A DNA stretch of 64,000 bases from Bacteroidales bacterium (lineage in GTDB: Bacteria > Bacteroidota > Bacteroidia > Bacteroidales > UBA932), in NCBI GenBank assembly GCA_017647795.1, contig JAGCJX010000029.1:1-64000 (forward strand). The letters are read 5' to 3'. Of the stretch, positions 44,960 through 53,994 are shown in pieces (the stretch's first letter is position 1; each line of letters begins with the position of its first letter). The notes under the pieces were generated by a model. It worked only from the letters and a program-made list of their open reading frames with translations. It had not been told where the DNA came from and searched no databases. The position numbers and the translations under genes were made by a program.

Positions 44960-45670
44960 TTATTCTTCTTTAGCCAATACGTCATCGGAATTGTATTTGT
45001 AACCCAAGCGTTTGCCCGTCTTCATCCGTTCGGATTCGATCTTGGCATTCACTTGTTCCACACTGGCCACCTTCACAACATCGTACGGCGGCACCAACAA
45101 GTCAAACGACAAAGCATACAACATCGCAGATTCAACAAACGCCACCAACTCCTCGCGGTTCATCGGAATTTGACCGAAGAACTTCGGATCTTGACGTTTC
45201 TGACGTTTTCCTTCCACGAAGAAACAACGTTCCTGGTTCACGAACAGGCGGCCCACCAAATACCCCAAGTCACCGGAGCGGTTGTATTTCATGGAATCGT
45301 ACAAGAAGTTGTACACATTGATCACTCCGCAGTAGGAATGGAAGGGATTCTCCTTCACGTACTCGTTCTTCCAAATGCTGTGGTCGCGATCAAACTGAAA
45401 TACGTCCGTGTGCATGCTGAAAATCAACACATCATCGGCAAATTTCAACTCTGCCTCGAACTTTCCTCGGTCACGGTACTCCAAACGCACACGACGGTCG
45501 TTGGCGTTTTCCAACAAGTCCGTCAAGTCGTTGCTGATTTCACTCAGCACTTCTTTGAGTTGGTTGAATACGTCCAGGCATTGGTTGAATACCTGGGCTT
45601 TGAGGCGGGATTTCTGATTCAATCCCTCCAGAATCAGGGCTCTGGTTTGCTGGTTAGGATCTGGGTCCAT
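44960..45670 (-). CDS. Conserved-looking cytoplasmic protein of unknown function
   Basis: This 236-residue protein has no signal peptide. The N-terminal third (about 1-60) is helical and probably coiled (VFNQLKEVLSEISNDLTDLLENA), and the rest is mixed with segments such as FEAELKFADDVLIFSMHTDVFQF and GYLVGRLFVNQERCFFVEGKRQ. I recognise no catalytic motif. It sits between proS (27 bases upstream) and the DUF3078 gene (25 bases downstream), probably in one transcript. Confidence 0.7.
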   Translation of the reverse strand: MDPDPNQQTRALILEGLNQKSRLKAQVFNQCLDVFNQLKEVLSEISNDLTDLLENANDRRVRLEYRDRGKFEAELKFADDVLIFSMHTDVFQFDRDHSIWKNEYVKENPFHSYCGVINVYNFLYDSMKYNRSGDLGYLVGRLFVNQERCFFVEGKRQKRQDPKFFGQIPMNREELVAFVESAMLYALSFDLLVPPYDVVKVASVEQVNAKIESERMKTGKRLGYKYNSDDVLAKEE

Positions 45671-45697
45671 GTTTTTTCGAATAAGTTAAATATACGA

Positions 45698-47176
45698 TTA
45701 ATAAGATCTTGCAAAAATTACACGGCGGTGTGAAGGTTTACCGGAGTAAATGCAGGTGCCTTCTTCTTCCACCACAAACGAATCGGTCGGGATGCAACGG
45801 ATGGTTGCTTTGGTTTCTTCCTTGATGCGTTGTTCGGTTTCGGAAGTACCGTCCCAGTGACACAACAAGAAACCACCTTCTTCGATCTTTTCCTTGAACT
45901 CTTCCCAAGTATCCACTTTGTACGTGTGTTCTTCGCGGAATTTCAAGGCTTTTTGGTAAATGTTTTCTTGGATTTCGTCCAACAGGTTTTGGATGTAAGC
46001 AGCGATGCCTTCGCGAGCCACCGAAGTTTTTTCCAAGGTGTCGCGGCGAGCCACTTCCACCATACCGGCAGCCATATCACGACGGCCGATTGCCAAACGA
46101 ACCGGCACCCCTTTCAATTCCCATTCTGCGAATTTGAAACCGGAACGTACGTTGTCGCGATCGTCGATCTTCACAGAAATGCCCAACGCGGTCAATTCTC
46201 GTTTGATGGTCTCCATGTGAGCGACCACTTCCGCCAAGTCTTCTGCTCCTTTGTAAATCGGCACCATGACCGCTTGGATCGGAGCCAACTTCGGAGGCAA
46301 CACCAGACCGTTGTTGTCACTGTGAGCCATGATCAACGCTCCCATCAAACGGGTAGATACGCCCCAAGAGGTTGCCCAAACATATTCCAAGCCTCCTTCT
46401 TTGGTGGCATATTGCACATCGAATGCCTTGGCAAAGTTTTGTCCCAAGAAGTGGGAAGTACCAGCTTGCAACGCCTTACCGTCTTGCATCATGGCTTCGA
46501 TACACAAGGTCTCAACAGCACCTGCAAAACGTTCGCAAGCGGTTTTCGGACCTACCACAACGGGCAAGGCCATATAACGGCGTGCGAAATCCGCATACAC
46601 ATTCACCATGCGTTCGCATTCTTCCATGGCCTCCTCGCGGGTTGCGTGAGCGGTGTGTCCTTCTTGCCAGAGGAACTCGGCCGTACGCAAGAACAAACGG
46701 GTACGCATCTCCCAACGCACCACGTTGGCCCATTGGTTGCACAAGATCGGCAGGTCACGGTACGACTTGATCCAGTTCTTGTAGGTATTCCAGATGATGG
46801 TTTCAGAAGTCGGACGAACCACCAATTCTTCTTCCAATTTCGCTTCCGGGTCCACAACCACACCCGAACCGTTCGGATCGTTCATCAAACGGTGGTGGGT
46901 CACTACTGCACATTCCTTCGCGAAGCCTTCCACGTGTTCAGCTTCACGACTCAAAAAAGATTTGGGGATGAAGAGCGGGAAATAAGCGTTTTGGTGACCG
47001 GTTTCTTTGAACATTTGATCCAAATACGACTGCATCTTTTCCCAGATTGCATATCCGTATGGACGAATAACCATACAACCGCGAACCGCCGAATTTTCAG
47101 CCAATTCGGCCTTCGTTACGAGGTTGTTGTACCAAAGCGAATAATTCTCTTCCCGATTTACAACTTCTTTTGCCAT
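45698..47176 (-). CDS. proS: Prolyl-tRNA synthetase (eukaryote/archaeal-like type)
   Basis: This 492-residue class II synthetase charges tRNA-Pro. Motif 2 is in the [26 protein letters not shown] segment, with the TSET proline-site motif just before it (RPTSETI). Motif 3 is in [27 protein letters not shown]; the anticodon-binding domain and the C-terminal zinc-like/tyrosine-ending tail (RVIFARSY) follow. It lacks the INS editing domain of the long bacterial ProRS, so it is the short type common in this phylum. A TACTTTTG -7 box lies upstream. Its substrates include the two tRNA-Pro genes at the left of this window. Confidence 0.95.
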   Translation of the reverse strand: MAKEVVNREENYSLWYNNLVTKAELAENSAVRGCMVIRPYGYAIWEKMQSYLDQMFKETGHQNAYFPLFIPKSFLSREAEHVEGFAKECAVVTHHRLMNDPNGSGVVVDPEAKLEEELVVRPTSETIIWNTYKNWIKSYRDLPILCNQWANVVRWEMRTRLFLRTAEFLWQEGHTAHATREEAMEECERMVNVYADFARRYMALPVVVGPKTACERFAGAVETLCIEAMMQDGKALQAGTSHFLGQNFAKAFDVQYATKEGGLEYVWATSWGVSTRLMGALIMAHSDNNGLVLPPKLAPIQAVMVPIYKGAEDLAEVVAHMETIKRELTALGISVKIDDRDNVRSGFKFAEWELKGVPVRLAIGRRDMAAGMVEVARRDTLEKTSVAREGIAAYIQNLLDEIQENIYQKALKFREEHTYKVDTWEEFKEKIEEGGFLLCHWDGTSETEQRIKEETKATIRCIPTDSFVVEEEGTCIYSGKPSHRRVIFARSY

Positions 47177-47216
47177 GTTTCTTTTCCAATTAATTTTTTG
47201 TTGGTATATTTTTTGA

Positions 47217-47224
47217 TATATTTG
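47217..47224 (+). promoter_or_regulatory. -7 box for the WY-rich lipoprotein gene
   Basis: TATATTTG fits TAnnTTTG. A TTTG at 47197-47200 is 16 bases upstream, shorter than the usual spacing. Confidence 0.5.
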
Positions 47225-47242
47225 TTCCTTTAAAAAGGACTA

Positions 47243-47250
47243 CAAAAGTA
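47243..47250 (-). promoter_or_regulatory. -7 box for proS
   Basis: TACTTTTG on the minus strand fits TAnnTTTG and lies 66 bases before the proS start; it partly faces the divergent box at 47217-47224. Confidence 0.5.
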
Positions 47251-47268
47251 CAAATATTTATTCAAATC

Positions 47269-47273
47269 GGAGG
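47269..47273 (+). promoter_or_regulatory. Shine-Dalgarno-like GGAGG
   Basis: GGAGG lies 6 bases before the ATG at 47280. Most genes in this window lack such a site, so this one is notable. Confidence 0.5.
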
Positions 47274-47279
47274 TACAAA

Positions 47280-48614
47280 ATGAAAAACTATGCACTTTCT
47301 TCCATCTTGGCCTTGATGCTTATAGTAACGTCTTGTGGAACAACTGCTTATCAAGCAAGTTCCCTCGAAGACAGCATTTACTACACCCCGAGTCAAACCA
47401 GCGACGAATTTGCTCAGGTTCAAGAACAAGCGTTGCAAAACCTTACCCAAGAAACCCAACAGGCCGCCGCCCAATGGAAGGCCCAGGTCAAAGACACCTT
47501 ATACCTGACTGAAAACAACCAACAAGTCAGCCTCAACTTTGACCCGAACTCTGCCTACTATGTATCCATGGGAGAAGATGTCGACAACTTCACCCTGAAC
47601 GTCAACATCGAGGAACCGGACTGGCGCTACAACGGCTGGTACAGTCCCTGGTACGGAACTTGGCACAGCCCCTGGTACTACGGTCCGAACCACCATTGGA
47701 ATTTCGGTCTGTCCTTCGGCTTCCACTACCATTACAGCTGGTACAACCCCTGGTACGATCCCTATTTCGGTTTCTGGGGAGGCTATAGCCCGACCTGGTA
47801 CGATCCCTGGTACGGTTGGTACGACCCTTGGTACGGTCCCTACCACCCCTTCCCCGGCTGGTACGATCCGTACTTCCCGCATTACCCCGGTTACGGTCCT
47901 GGTCACCAACCGGCCGATGTATTTGCCAAACGTGAAAACGGAGCCGGTGTCCGCGTGCATCCCGTCCAAGCCAATGCCGGCGGTGTGGTCAGCCAAGCCC
48001 GACCGCCCATCAACCAAAGCATTCCGACGAACGTGCGCCGCAAACCGATTCAAACCGAACCGGTAAAAGACATTGACGACGCAAAACGTCCAACAGCCAT
48101 CAAAGACCGTGCGATTACACGCAAAGACCGTCCGGTTGCAGCGGACCGTCCGCTCGGCAAAGACCTCCCGACCCAGGCAACTCGTCCGGCTAACCAAAAA
48201 GACCGTCCGACCGCAGTCGAGCGTCCCATCAGAAAAGATGTCCCTACCCAAGTAACCCGTCCGAGTAACCAAAAAGACCGTCCGACGGCCGTTGACCGTC
48301 CCATCAGAAAAGATGTCCCTACCCAAGTAACTCGTCCGGCTAACCAAAAAGACCGTCCGACCGCAGTCGAGCGTCCTGCTAAAAAAGACAAATCTTCGGA
48401 AGTTAAATACCGTCGCGGTACAGAAGACAACCGCGGAACTGGTTTCGTGGAACGTCCGACCCAAAACAACCGAAATACCACAACGGTGAACCGTGGAAAC
48501 AACAACCGTTCTACAACGACCATAAACCGCAACAACAACAGCAACCGCCAAAACTTCAACCACTCCAGCGGCGGAGGCAGCAACAGCGGCAGATCCGGTG
48601 GTTCCAGAAGATAA
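47280..48614 (+). CDS. Repeat-rich lipoprotein with WY-rich and KDRP repeats
   Basis: This 444-residue protein has a lipobox Cys in IVTSCGTT (about 19) and a first domain to about 110. A Trp/Tyr/Pro/His-rich region (about 117-220) repeats WYDPWYG-like units, and a basic region holds three 25-residue repeats plus a partial fourth of the type KDRPTAVERPIRKDVPTQVT (282-371). The C-terminus is Asn/Arg/Ser/Gly-rich. Only the first part looks globular. The 75-bp DNA repeat lies at 48123-48392. It is followed by a FadL/OmpP1-type gene. I do not recognise the function; an envelope-associated structural or adhesive role is possible. Confidence 0.72.
   Translation: MKNYALSSILALMLIVTSCGTTAYQASSLEDSIYYTPSQTSDEFAQVQEQALQNLTQETQQAAAQWKAQVKDTLYLTENNQQVSLNFDPNSAYYVSMGEDVDNFTLNVNIEEPDWRYNGWYSPWYGTWHSPWYYGPNHHWNFGLSFGFHYHYSWYNPWYDPYFGFWGGYSPTWYDPWYGWYDPWYGPYHPFPGWYDPYFPHYPGYGPGHQPADVFAKRENGAGVRVHPVQANAGGVVSQARPPINQSIPTNVRRKPIQTEPVKDIDDAKRPTAIKDRAITRKDRPVAADRPLGKDLPTQATRPANQKDRPTAVERPIRKDVPTQVTRPSNQKDRPTAVDRPIRKDVPTQVTRPANQKDRPTAVERPAKKDKSSEVKYRRGTEDNRGTGFVERPTQNNRNTTTVNRGNNNRSTTTINRNNNSNRQNFNHSSGGGSNSGRSGGSRR
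48123..48392 (+). repeat. 75-bp in-frame tandem repeats
   Basis: Copies start at 48123, 48198, 48273 and 48348 (the last one 45 bp), each coding for 25 residues (KDRP...RP-NQ). Copies 2 and 3 are nearly identical, which marks recent expansion and makes slippage-driven length change likely. Confidence 0.88.
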
Positions 48615-48640
48615 ACAACGTCCGCAAACCGCATATTACC

Positions 48641-50170
48641 ATGAAACAATACAAAATTGGTCTTTTGATTTTGAGCCTGCTGGCGAGCACCGCCTTGTGG
48701 GCTCAAAACGAGTTTGACGCCCTGCGTTATAGCAAACTCCAATACGAAGGTACAGCCCGCACACTGGGGATGGGAAACGCTTTTACCGCCTTGGGTGGCG
48801 ACTTGGGAGCCATCTCCCTCAACCCGGCAGCAACGGCAATTTTCCATCACTCATCGTTCACCATCACCCCGTCCCTCAACATCAGTGGTGAACAAGCCAA
48901 CTACCTGGACAACCTGAGCAAAACCACCAACAGCCGTTTCGGCATTTCCAACGTGGGCTATGTAGCCTACTACCCTACCGGCCGAAAACAAGGGCTCATC
49001 AACTTCAACTTTGCCGTGGTTTCCAACCAGATTGCCAACTACAACGGCATCAATGCCGCAACGGGGATAAACAACCAGCAGTCCTTGTTGGGAGCCATTG
49101 CCAACAACGTACGCGGCGTGAATCCGGACCGCCTCACCATCACCGACCAACAAAGCCCGTTCGGGAACATTGCAGACTTGTACATCCAAGCTTACAACTG
49201 CTATTTGATCGACCCGCTCGTGGACGAAAACAACCAGTTCACCGGTGAATACATCGGCGCCACCGAGATCATCAACGACCAAGGCCAACGCGTCCTGGCA
49301 GCCCCGGTACAACAACGCTACGAACGTTACTCCGCCGGCTACAACAACGACATCGCCTTTTCGATGGGCGGAAACATCAACCACAAGTTCTTCTTTGGTA
49401 TCAACCTGAGTATCCAATCCATCTGGTACCAAAGTGCAGAATACACCCAAGAAAATGCCTTGCACGAAAACGACTTCCCCGAAACCGGCTTCCAATCCAT
49501 GCGTCACAGTTACCACCTGAGCGGATCGGGTACCGGATTCAATGCCCGTGCAGGTATCATCTGGTTGCCAATCCGAGGTCTGCGACTGGGGGCTTCCGTT
49601 GCCACTCCGACTTGGATTCGCATGCAGGAACGGTGGTACTACACAATGGACAGCCAACTCAAACAAGCGTACTACTGTGACTCTCCGGACTATGCTTACA
49701 ACTACGGAATACGCAGTCCCTGGCGCTGGAATATCGGTGCCGCTTATACCTTTGGCCGTCGGGGTCTGATCAGCGTTGACTACGAAAATGTAAACTACGG
49801 AAATATCGAAATGAGTTACAACGGCGCTACATCCTGGTTCAAAGAAGAAAACGGACGCATCCAACGCAACTTCTGCAACGTGAACATCGTCCGCGCGGGT
49901 GCTGAATACCGAATTACCGAGGCGTGGTCTGCCCGTGCCGGCTACAACTACTACAGCCACAGCACCTTGGACTGGAACGATGCCTTGCACCTGGCTTCCG
50001 TAGGCGCAGGCTACAGCAACGGCCCGTTCTTCGCGGACCTTGCCTACCAACACCCCCTCCAATGGCAAGAAGAAACCTTCAGCTTCTTCCCCAATGGAAA
50101 CAACAACCCGATGGTTGAGAGCAAATACCGCAACATACGCTTACTGCTCACCGTCGGACTCCGGTTCTAA
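48641..50170 (+). CDS. OmpP1/FadL-family outer-membrane transporter
   Basis: This 509-residue protein has a signal peptide (1-21), then the FadL-like N-terminal hatch pattern ARTLGMGNAFTALGGDLGAISLNPAA (about 38-63), and a body of alternating amphipathic strands ending in the typical terminal Phe (LTVGLRF). In Bacteroidota such proteins are often annotated as hemin receptors but more safely as hydrophobic-compound or type IX-related barrels. It follows the WY-rich lipoprotein gene by 26 bases and is probably co-transcribed. Confidence 0.87.
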   Translation: MKQYKIGLLILSLLASTALWAQNEFDALRYSKLQYEGTARTLGMGNAFTALGGDLGAISLNPAATAIFHHSSFTITPSLNISGEQANYLDNLSKTTNSRFGISNVGYVAYYPTGRKQGLINFNFAVVSNQIANYNGINAATGINNQQSLLGAIANNVRGVNPDRLTITDQQSPFGNIADLYIQAYNCYLIDPLVDENNQFTGEYIGATEIINDQGQRVLAAPVQQRYERYSAGYNNDIAFSMGGNINHKFFFGINLSIQSIWYQSAEYTQENALHENDFPETGFQSMRHSYHLSGSGTGFNARAGIIWLPIRGLRLGASVATPTWIRMQERWYYTMDSQLKQAYYCDSPDYAYNYGIRSPWRWNIGAAYTFGRRGLISVDYENVNYGNIEMSYNGATSWFKEENGRIQRNFCNVNIVRAGAEYRITEAWSARAGYNYYSHSTLDWNDALHLASVGAGYSNGPFFADLAYQHPLQWQEETFSFFPNGNNNPMVESKYRNIRLLLTVGLRF

Positions 50171-50182
50171 CGCAACTTTGAT

Positions 50183-50815
50183 TTAGTACAACAAATAAGA
50201 AATCGCATCCGGACCCTCATTGCACAAGAGATCCAGGATGGACAATTCAGCAAGAAAGCCCTGCCGCTCGGAAAAAACCTGGTAGTAGGGCTTTTTTGTA
50301 GCCCAACGTTCGGGTACGGAACGCTTCGGATGCAAGGATTCCCGCAAATCCAACCAGCCTTCTTCAGCCGGATATTCGGTACGGTACTCGTCAGTAAAAC
50401 GGATTTCGGGATTGAGACCCAACAACTCCAGGAGGTGTCGGATCAGGCGCAGGTTGGTTTCGAAAAGATTCGGCAAACCCTCATGCAAGACCTGCATCCA
50501 CTCGTCGATGTAATACTCAAAAAAAGGAGATGAGCGATAAGCAGCCACCAACGCCCGCTCGTGCTGCTGAAGCCACGGTTTGGTGAGTTCGATCTCTGCT
50601 CTTGCAATGGGCAAAGGGCCACCCTCCGACTTACAAATGGGCAAGGAAAGCACCAATGGACCGTCGGCCGTAGCAATGCGTGCTCGGTTACGCCACGACT
50701 GCTTCTGGTAGTTTTCGCAACGTTCCAGATAAACAACTTCCGCCGCTGCCACGGCACGAAACCAGGCAATCGGCGGAAAGTAAGCGGTACTCAGAACAGG
50801 AACTGGCTTATTCAT
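50183..50815 (-). CDS. WbqC family protein
   Basis: This 210-residue protein fits the WbqC family: early LSTAYFPPIAWF, VYLERCENYQKQSWRNRARI, LSLPI...EIELTKPWLQQHERAL and the late KRSVPERWATKKPYYQVF. Family members are often found in O-antigen or lipid-related clusters, though their reaction is unclear. The ATG at 50815 overlaps the lpxA stop by 8 bases, so it is translated with the lipid A genes, which supports an envelope role. Confidence 0.85.
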   Translation of the reverse strand: MNKPVPVLSTAYFPPIAWFRAVAAAEVVYLERCENYQKQSWRNRARIATADGPLVLSLPICKSEGGPLPIARAEIELTKPWLQQHERALVAAYRSSPFFEYYIDEWMQVLHEGLPNLFETNLRLIRHLLELLGLNPEIRFTDEYRTEYPAEEGWLDLRESLHPKRSVPERWATKKPYYQVFSERQGFLAELSILDLLCNEGPDAISYLLY

Positions 50816-51602
50816 CCAAACTTTGTCCAACAGCGGCACGGATGATGCCTCGTTTTGAATTACGGATAAAGTTCAAAATGGTGGTCTTTTCAGGACAGTC
50901 CGGAATATCGGTTTCTACTTTGATACAAGCATCCGAACGGTTCAAACCACTGTGGTAGATGATCTGATAAATTTCTTTGATGGTCTCGATTTGTTCCATG
51001 GAGAAACCACGGCGACGCAAACCGATGATGTTGATGCCCACATAAGACAAAGGACGGTGACCGGCCAATGCATACGGGGGAACGTCTTTGGAAACCAAAG
51101 AACCGCCACCCACCATTACGTGTGCACCGATGCGGGAGAATTGGTGAACGGCAGAAGCACCTCCGATGATGGCATGTTCATCCACTTCGGTTTCACCGGC
51201 AATACCCACATAACTGGTCAGAATTACGTTGTCATGAACCACGCAGTCGTGTGCTACGTGTGCATAAGACATGATCAAGCAATTGTTACCAACAACAGTT
51301 TTGGCTTTTCCACTGGCTGCAGTACCCCGGTTGATGGTAGCACATTCGCGAATGGTGGTATTGTCTCCAATTTCCACGTACGATACTTCGCCTGCGTATT
51401 TCAAGTCTTGGGGAATTGCGCCAATCACGGCACCGGGGAAAATCTTGCAGTTTTTACCAATCTTTACGTAATCCAAAATGGTTACGTTCGGACCAATCCA
51501 GGTACCTTCTCCGATTTCTACATTTTCTGCAATATAGGTAAAAGGACCGATTTCTACTCCTTCTCCAATTTTAGCATTGGGATGTACGGCCAAATAATTC
51601 AT
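50808..51602 (-). CDS. lpxA: UDP-N-acetylglucosamine acyltransferase
   Basis: This 264-residue left-handed beta-helix enzyme performs the first step of lipid A synthesis, acylating UDP-GlcNAc with a 3-hydroxyacyl-ACP chain. Hexapeptide repeats run from about 6 to 185. The catalytic His lies in MSYAHVAHDC, and NRGTAASGKAKT matches the substrate loop; the helical C-terminus begins near GLRRRGFSMEQIE. The ATG at 51602 lies inside the 3' end of lpxC (32-base overlap). Confidence 0.95.
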   Translation of the reverse strand: MNYLAVHPNAKIGEGVEIGPFTYIAENVEIGEGTWIGPNVTILDYVKIGKNCKIFPGAVIGAIPQDLKYAGEVSYVEIGDNTTIRECATINRGTAASGKAKTVVGNNCLIMSYAHVAHDCVVHDNVILTSYVGIAGETEVDEHAIIGGASAVHQFSRIGAHVMVGGGSLVSKDVPPYALAGHRPLSYVGINIIGLRRRGFSMEQIETIKEIYQIIYHSGLNRSDACIKVETDIPDCPEKTTILNFIRNSKRGIIRAAVGQSLDE

Positions 51603-52500
51603 ATCTAATTCGTTTAGCAATTTCTGTATTGATTTTGTGACCGGATTTCGATGCCCGTACGTGTGCACGGAATCGGCATCCTACCAAATATAAGTCTCCC
51701 AGAATATCCATCATTTTGTGACGGGCACATTCGTTCGGGAAATGCAAGTTCACGTTGTCCAAATAACCATTGGGGGTACGGGTCAAGCGTTGCACCCGGA
51801 ACAGGTCGGCCATACGGTCTAACTCTTCTTGGGGCACGGGGTGTTCCACAATCACCAAGGCATTTTCCACATCACCGCCTTTCACGAGGTTGTGTTTCAC
51901 CAGCAACTCCAACTCGTGGAAGAAGACGAAGGTCTTGCAAGGGGCAATCTCGTTTGCAAAATCATCTCCGAAACGATAGCTGGCTTCTTGTACACCCAAC
52001 ACTTGGGAGTTGTAATCCACCAGCAAGTCCACCGAATACTCGGGTGCCGGTGTAATTTCAAATTCTGCACCGGTTTGTTCGTCTTTGTAGTGAATGGGGG
52101 TTTTCAAATCGTACCATACGCGGGGAGCGTCTTGTTCTTCCAATCCATCGGGAAGAATGGCCTCCACATAGGGTTTGGAACTTCCATCCAGGATCGGAAC
52201 TTCCACGTTGTCAATTTCGACCAGCGCATTGTCCACGCCCAAAGCAAAGAAAGTCGCCATCAAGTGTTCCAACGTGGTGATGGTGATGTCGCCTTTTTGC
52301 AAGGTGGTACTGCGTTGGGTCAGCGTTACGTAATCCGCAACCGCATCAATGTACGCATCCGGACCCAAGTCCGTTCTCAAAAAACGAATACCCGTATTGG
52401 CAGGAGCCGGCGACAAAGTCATTTTTACCAACTTCCCCGTGTGCAAACCTTTTCCCTCAAACTCGTATCGTCTCTTTAGTGTCTTCTGATTCTCTTGCAT
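51571..52500 (-). CDS. lpxC: UDP-3-O-acyl-N-acetylglucosamine deacetylase, LpxC only
   Basis: This 309-residue zinc deacetylase performs the committed step of lipid A synthesis. The zinc ligands are in TTLEH (H79), RHKMMD (H261, D265), and the catalytic SGH is at H288. Both beta-alpha domains are present and the LpxC part is full length. In most Bacteroidota LpxC is fused to a FabZ dehydratase of about 150 residues; here the protein stops soon after SGHKIN and lpxA begins inside its end, leaving no room for FabZ. The ATG at 52500 (MQENQ) is chosen over a GTG at 52521. Confidence 0.94.
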   Translation of the reverse strand: MQENQKTLKRRYEFEGKGLHTGKLVKMTLSPAPANTGIRFLRTDLGPDAYIDAVADYVTLTQRSTTLQKGDITITTLEHLMATFFALGVDNALVEIDNVEVPILDGSSKPYVEAILPDGLEEQDAPRVWYDLKTPIHYKDEQTGAEFEITPAPEYSVDLLVDYNSQVLGVQEASYRFGDDFANEIAPCKTFVFFHELELLVKHNLVKGGDVENALVIVEHPVPQEELDRMADLFRVQRLTRTPNGYLDNVNLHFPNECARHKMMDILGDLYLVGCRFRAHVRASKSGHKINTEIAKRIRYELFGRTSQC

Positions 52501-52568
52501 ACAAACTCTCTTTTGCGGCACTTTATTACATATAAAACTAACAAGTTGCGAATATAGGTATTTTTTTA

Positions 52569-53561
52569 CTATTTATTATCCGAATTTTTAAAAATCGCAT
52601 AACTACGCATGTAGTTCTTCAGCTCAATGGCCGGAGTTCCCATCAAGGCCGTTCCCGGCTTGCGAACGTTGCCAATCACACCCGTTTGGGCCGCCAGACT
52701 GGTGCGGTCTGCAATCACCAAGTGGCCGGCAACACCTGACTGTCCACCAAAGACACAATTCTTACCGATCTTGGTAGAACCAGCAACACCACACAATGCG
52801 GCAATGACGGTATTGCTTCCAATCACCGCATTGTGAGCGATTTGAACCAGGTTGTCCAACTTCACGCCCGACTCAACCACGGTCTCTCCCATGGTCGCAC
52901 GGTCTACCACCGTGTTGGCTCCGATTTCGCAATTGTCTCCAATGACAACAATACCGGTTTGGGGAATCTTTTGGTAAGTACCGTCTTCCTTGGGTGCAAA
53001 ACCGAAACCGTCGGATCCGATCACAGCATTGGCGTGGATGATGACATTGTCACCAATTTTACAATCGGCGTAGATACGCACACCCGGATACAGGATGCAG
53101 TTCTCTCCGATTTGCACGCGATCGCCAATGTAGCAGGAAGGATAGATTTGGGTATTTTTGCCGATGCGGGCCTTCTTGCCTACCCAGGCATATTCTCCAA
53201 TGTAACAACCTTTTCCAACGCGAGCCGACCAGCTGACCGTGTTGCGGCGCAGGCGCCATCCACTGCGACGCGAACTTTTCATCGACTGCATCAGGGCCAA
53301 CACCAAAGCCACAGCTTCGTAAGCATTGGGAACGCGGATGATGGTCGCAGCAATGGGCTGCTGCAATTCGTAGTCGCGATTCAACAACAACACGCTGGCT
53401 TGGCAGGTGTACACGTACTTTTCGTATTTGGGATTGGCGAAGAAGCAGATGTTTCCAGGTTTTCCTTGTTCAATCTTGGCAACAGATTTCACCTTAACAT
53501 CTGGATTTCCAACAACTTCTCCTCCGACATGATTTGCGATTATTTGTGCAGTTAGTTCCAT
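52569..53561 (-). CDS. lpxD: UDP-3-O-acylglucosamine N-acyltransferase
   Basis: This 330-residue enzyme adds the second 3-hydroxyacyl chain in lipid A synthesis. An N-terminal uridine-binding domain (about 1-100) begins [17 protein letters not shown] left-handed beta-helix of hexapeptide repeats (about 105-310) follows with [10 protein letters not shown], which contains the catalytic His. A short C-terminal helix ([15 protein letters not shown]) ends it. It is the first gene of the lpxD-lpxC-lpxA-wbqC cluster; a 68-base gap separates it from lpxC. Confidence 0.95.
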   Translation of the reverse strand: MELTAQIIANHVGGEVVGNPDVKVKSVAKIEQGKPGNICFFANPKYEKYVYTCQASVLLLNRDYELQQPIAATIIRVPNAYEAVALVLALMQSMKSSRRSGWRLRRNTVSWSARVGKGCYIGEYAWVGKKARIGKNTQIYPSCYIGDRVQIGENCILYPGVRIYADCKIGDNVIIHANAVIGSDGFGFAPKEDGTYQKIPQTGIVVIGDNCEIGANTVVDRATMGETVVESGVKLDNLVQIAHNAVIGSNTVIAALCGVAGSTKIGKNCVFGGQSGVAGHLVIADRTSLAAQTGVIGNVRKPGTALMGTPAIELKNYMRSYAIFKNSDNK

Positions 53562-53631
53562 ACTTCAATTTCCCTCAAATTTTGGACCACTTAATAATGG
53601 TATCAAAGAAAGCACAAAGAAAAACAATTTT

Positions 53632-53662
53632 TTTGGAATCCGGGACATTCTTCTTAACTTTG
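53632..53662 (+). promoter_or_regulatory. Promoter of the rimP-nusA-infB operon
   Basis: TTTG (53632-53635), 19 bases, then TAACTTTG (53655-53662): a full match to the Bacteroidota consensus. It lies 77 bases before the rimP start, so the transcript has a structured leader. Confidence 0.75.
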
Positions 53663-53680
53663 CGGCAGAGAATGGATTGA

Positions 53681-53709
53681 GGGGATGACCAATTCAGTTG
53701 GTCACCCCC
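53681..53709 (+). promoter_or_regulatory. Leader hairpin upstream of rimP
   Basis: GGGG (53681-53684) and TGACCAA (53686-53692) pair with TTGGTCA (53698-53704) and CCCC (53706-53709), with a single A/C mismatch and loop TTCAG. It is followed by a weak T-rich stretch. It could be an attenuator or a protein-binding site in the 5' leader. Its role is not known. Confidence 0.6.
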
Positions 53710-53739
53710 TTGTTGTATAAACAAACCAACCCTTTGATT

Positions 53740-53970
53740 ATGATTGAAAAAGAAACCATCGAAGAAATCGTAGCCCCCTACCTTGCTGAAAACAACCTGG
53801 TACTGACGGCTGTCAAGACCAACAAGGCCAACAACCTCAAAGTATTTTTTGATGCACCGGGTCGTGATGTCACCATCGACGACTGCGTAGCCTTGAGTCG
53901 CTTCATCGAAAGTCACCTCGACCGTGAAAAAGAAGATTTCTCCTTGATGGTCAGCTCATCCGGTAAATAA
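53740..53970 (+). CDS. rimP: RimP N-terminal domain only (shortened ribosome maturation factor)
   Basis: This 76-residue protein matches only the N-terminal domain of RimP: TIEEIVAPYLAENNLVLTAVKT, VTIDDCVALSRFIESHLD, then FSLMVSSSG. Typical RimP has about 150 residues, with a C-terminal SH3-like domain starting just after a V-S-S/P-G segment. Here TAA follows SSSGK and nusA starts 25 bases later, so no second domain can be encoded. The operon position (before nusA and infB) supports orthology. Whether the short form functions in 30S assembly is unknown. Confidence 0.8.
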   Translation: MIEKETIEEIVAPYLAENNLVLTAVKTNKANNLKVFFDAPGRDVTIDDCVALSRFIESHLDREKEDFSLMVSSSGK

Positions 53971-53994
53971 TAACAAACGATAAATTCACAAAAA

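Noticed and set aside
53971..53994. A frameshifted remainder of rimP after its stop.
   Set aside because: Only 24 bases separate the stop from nusA, too few for the missing domain of about 75 residues in any frame.
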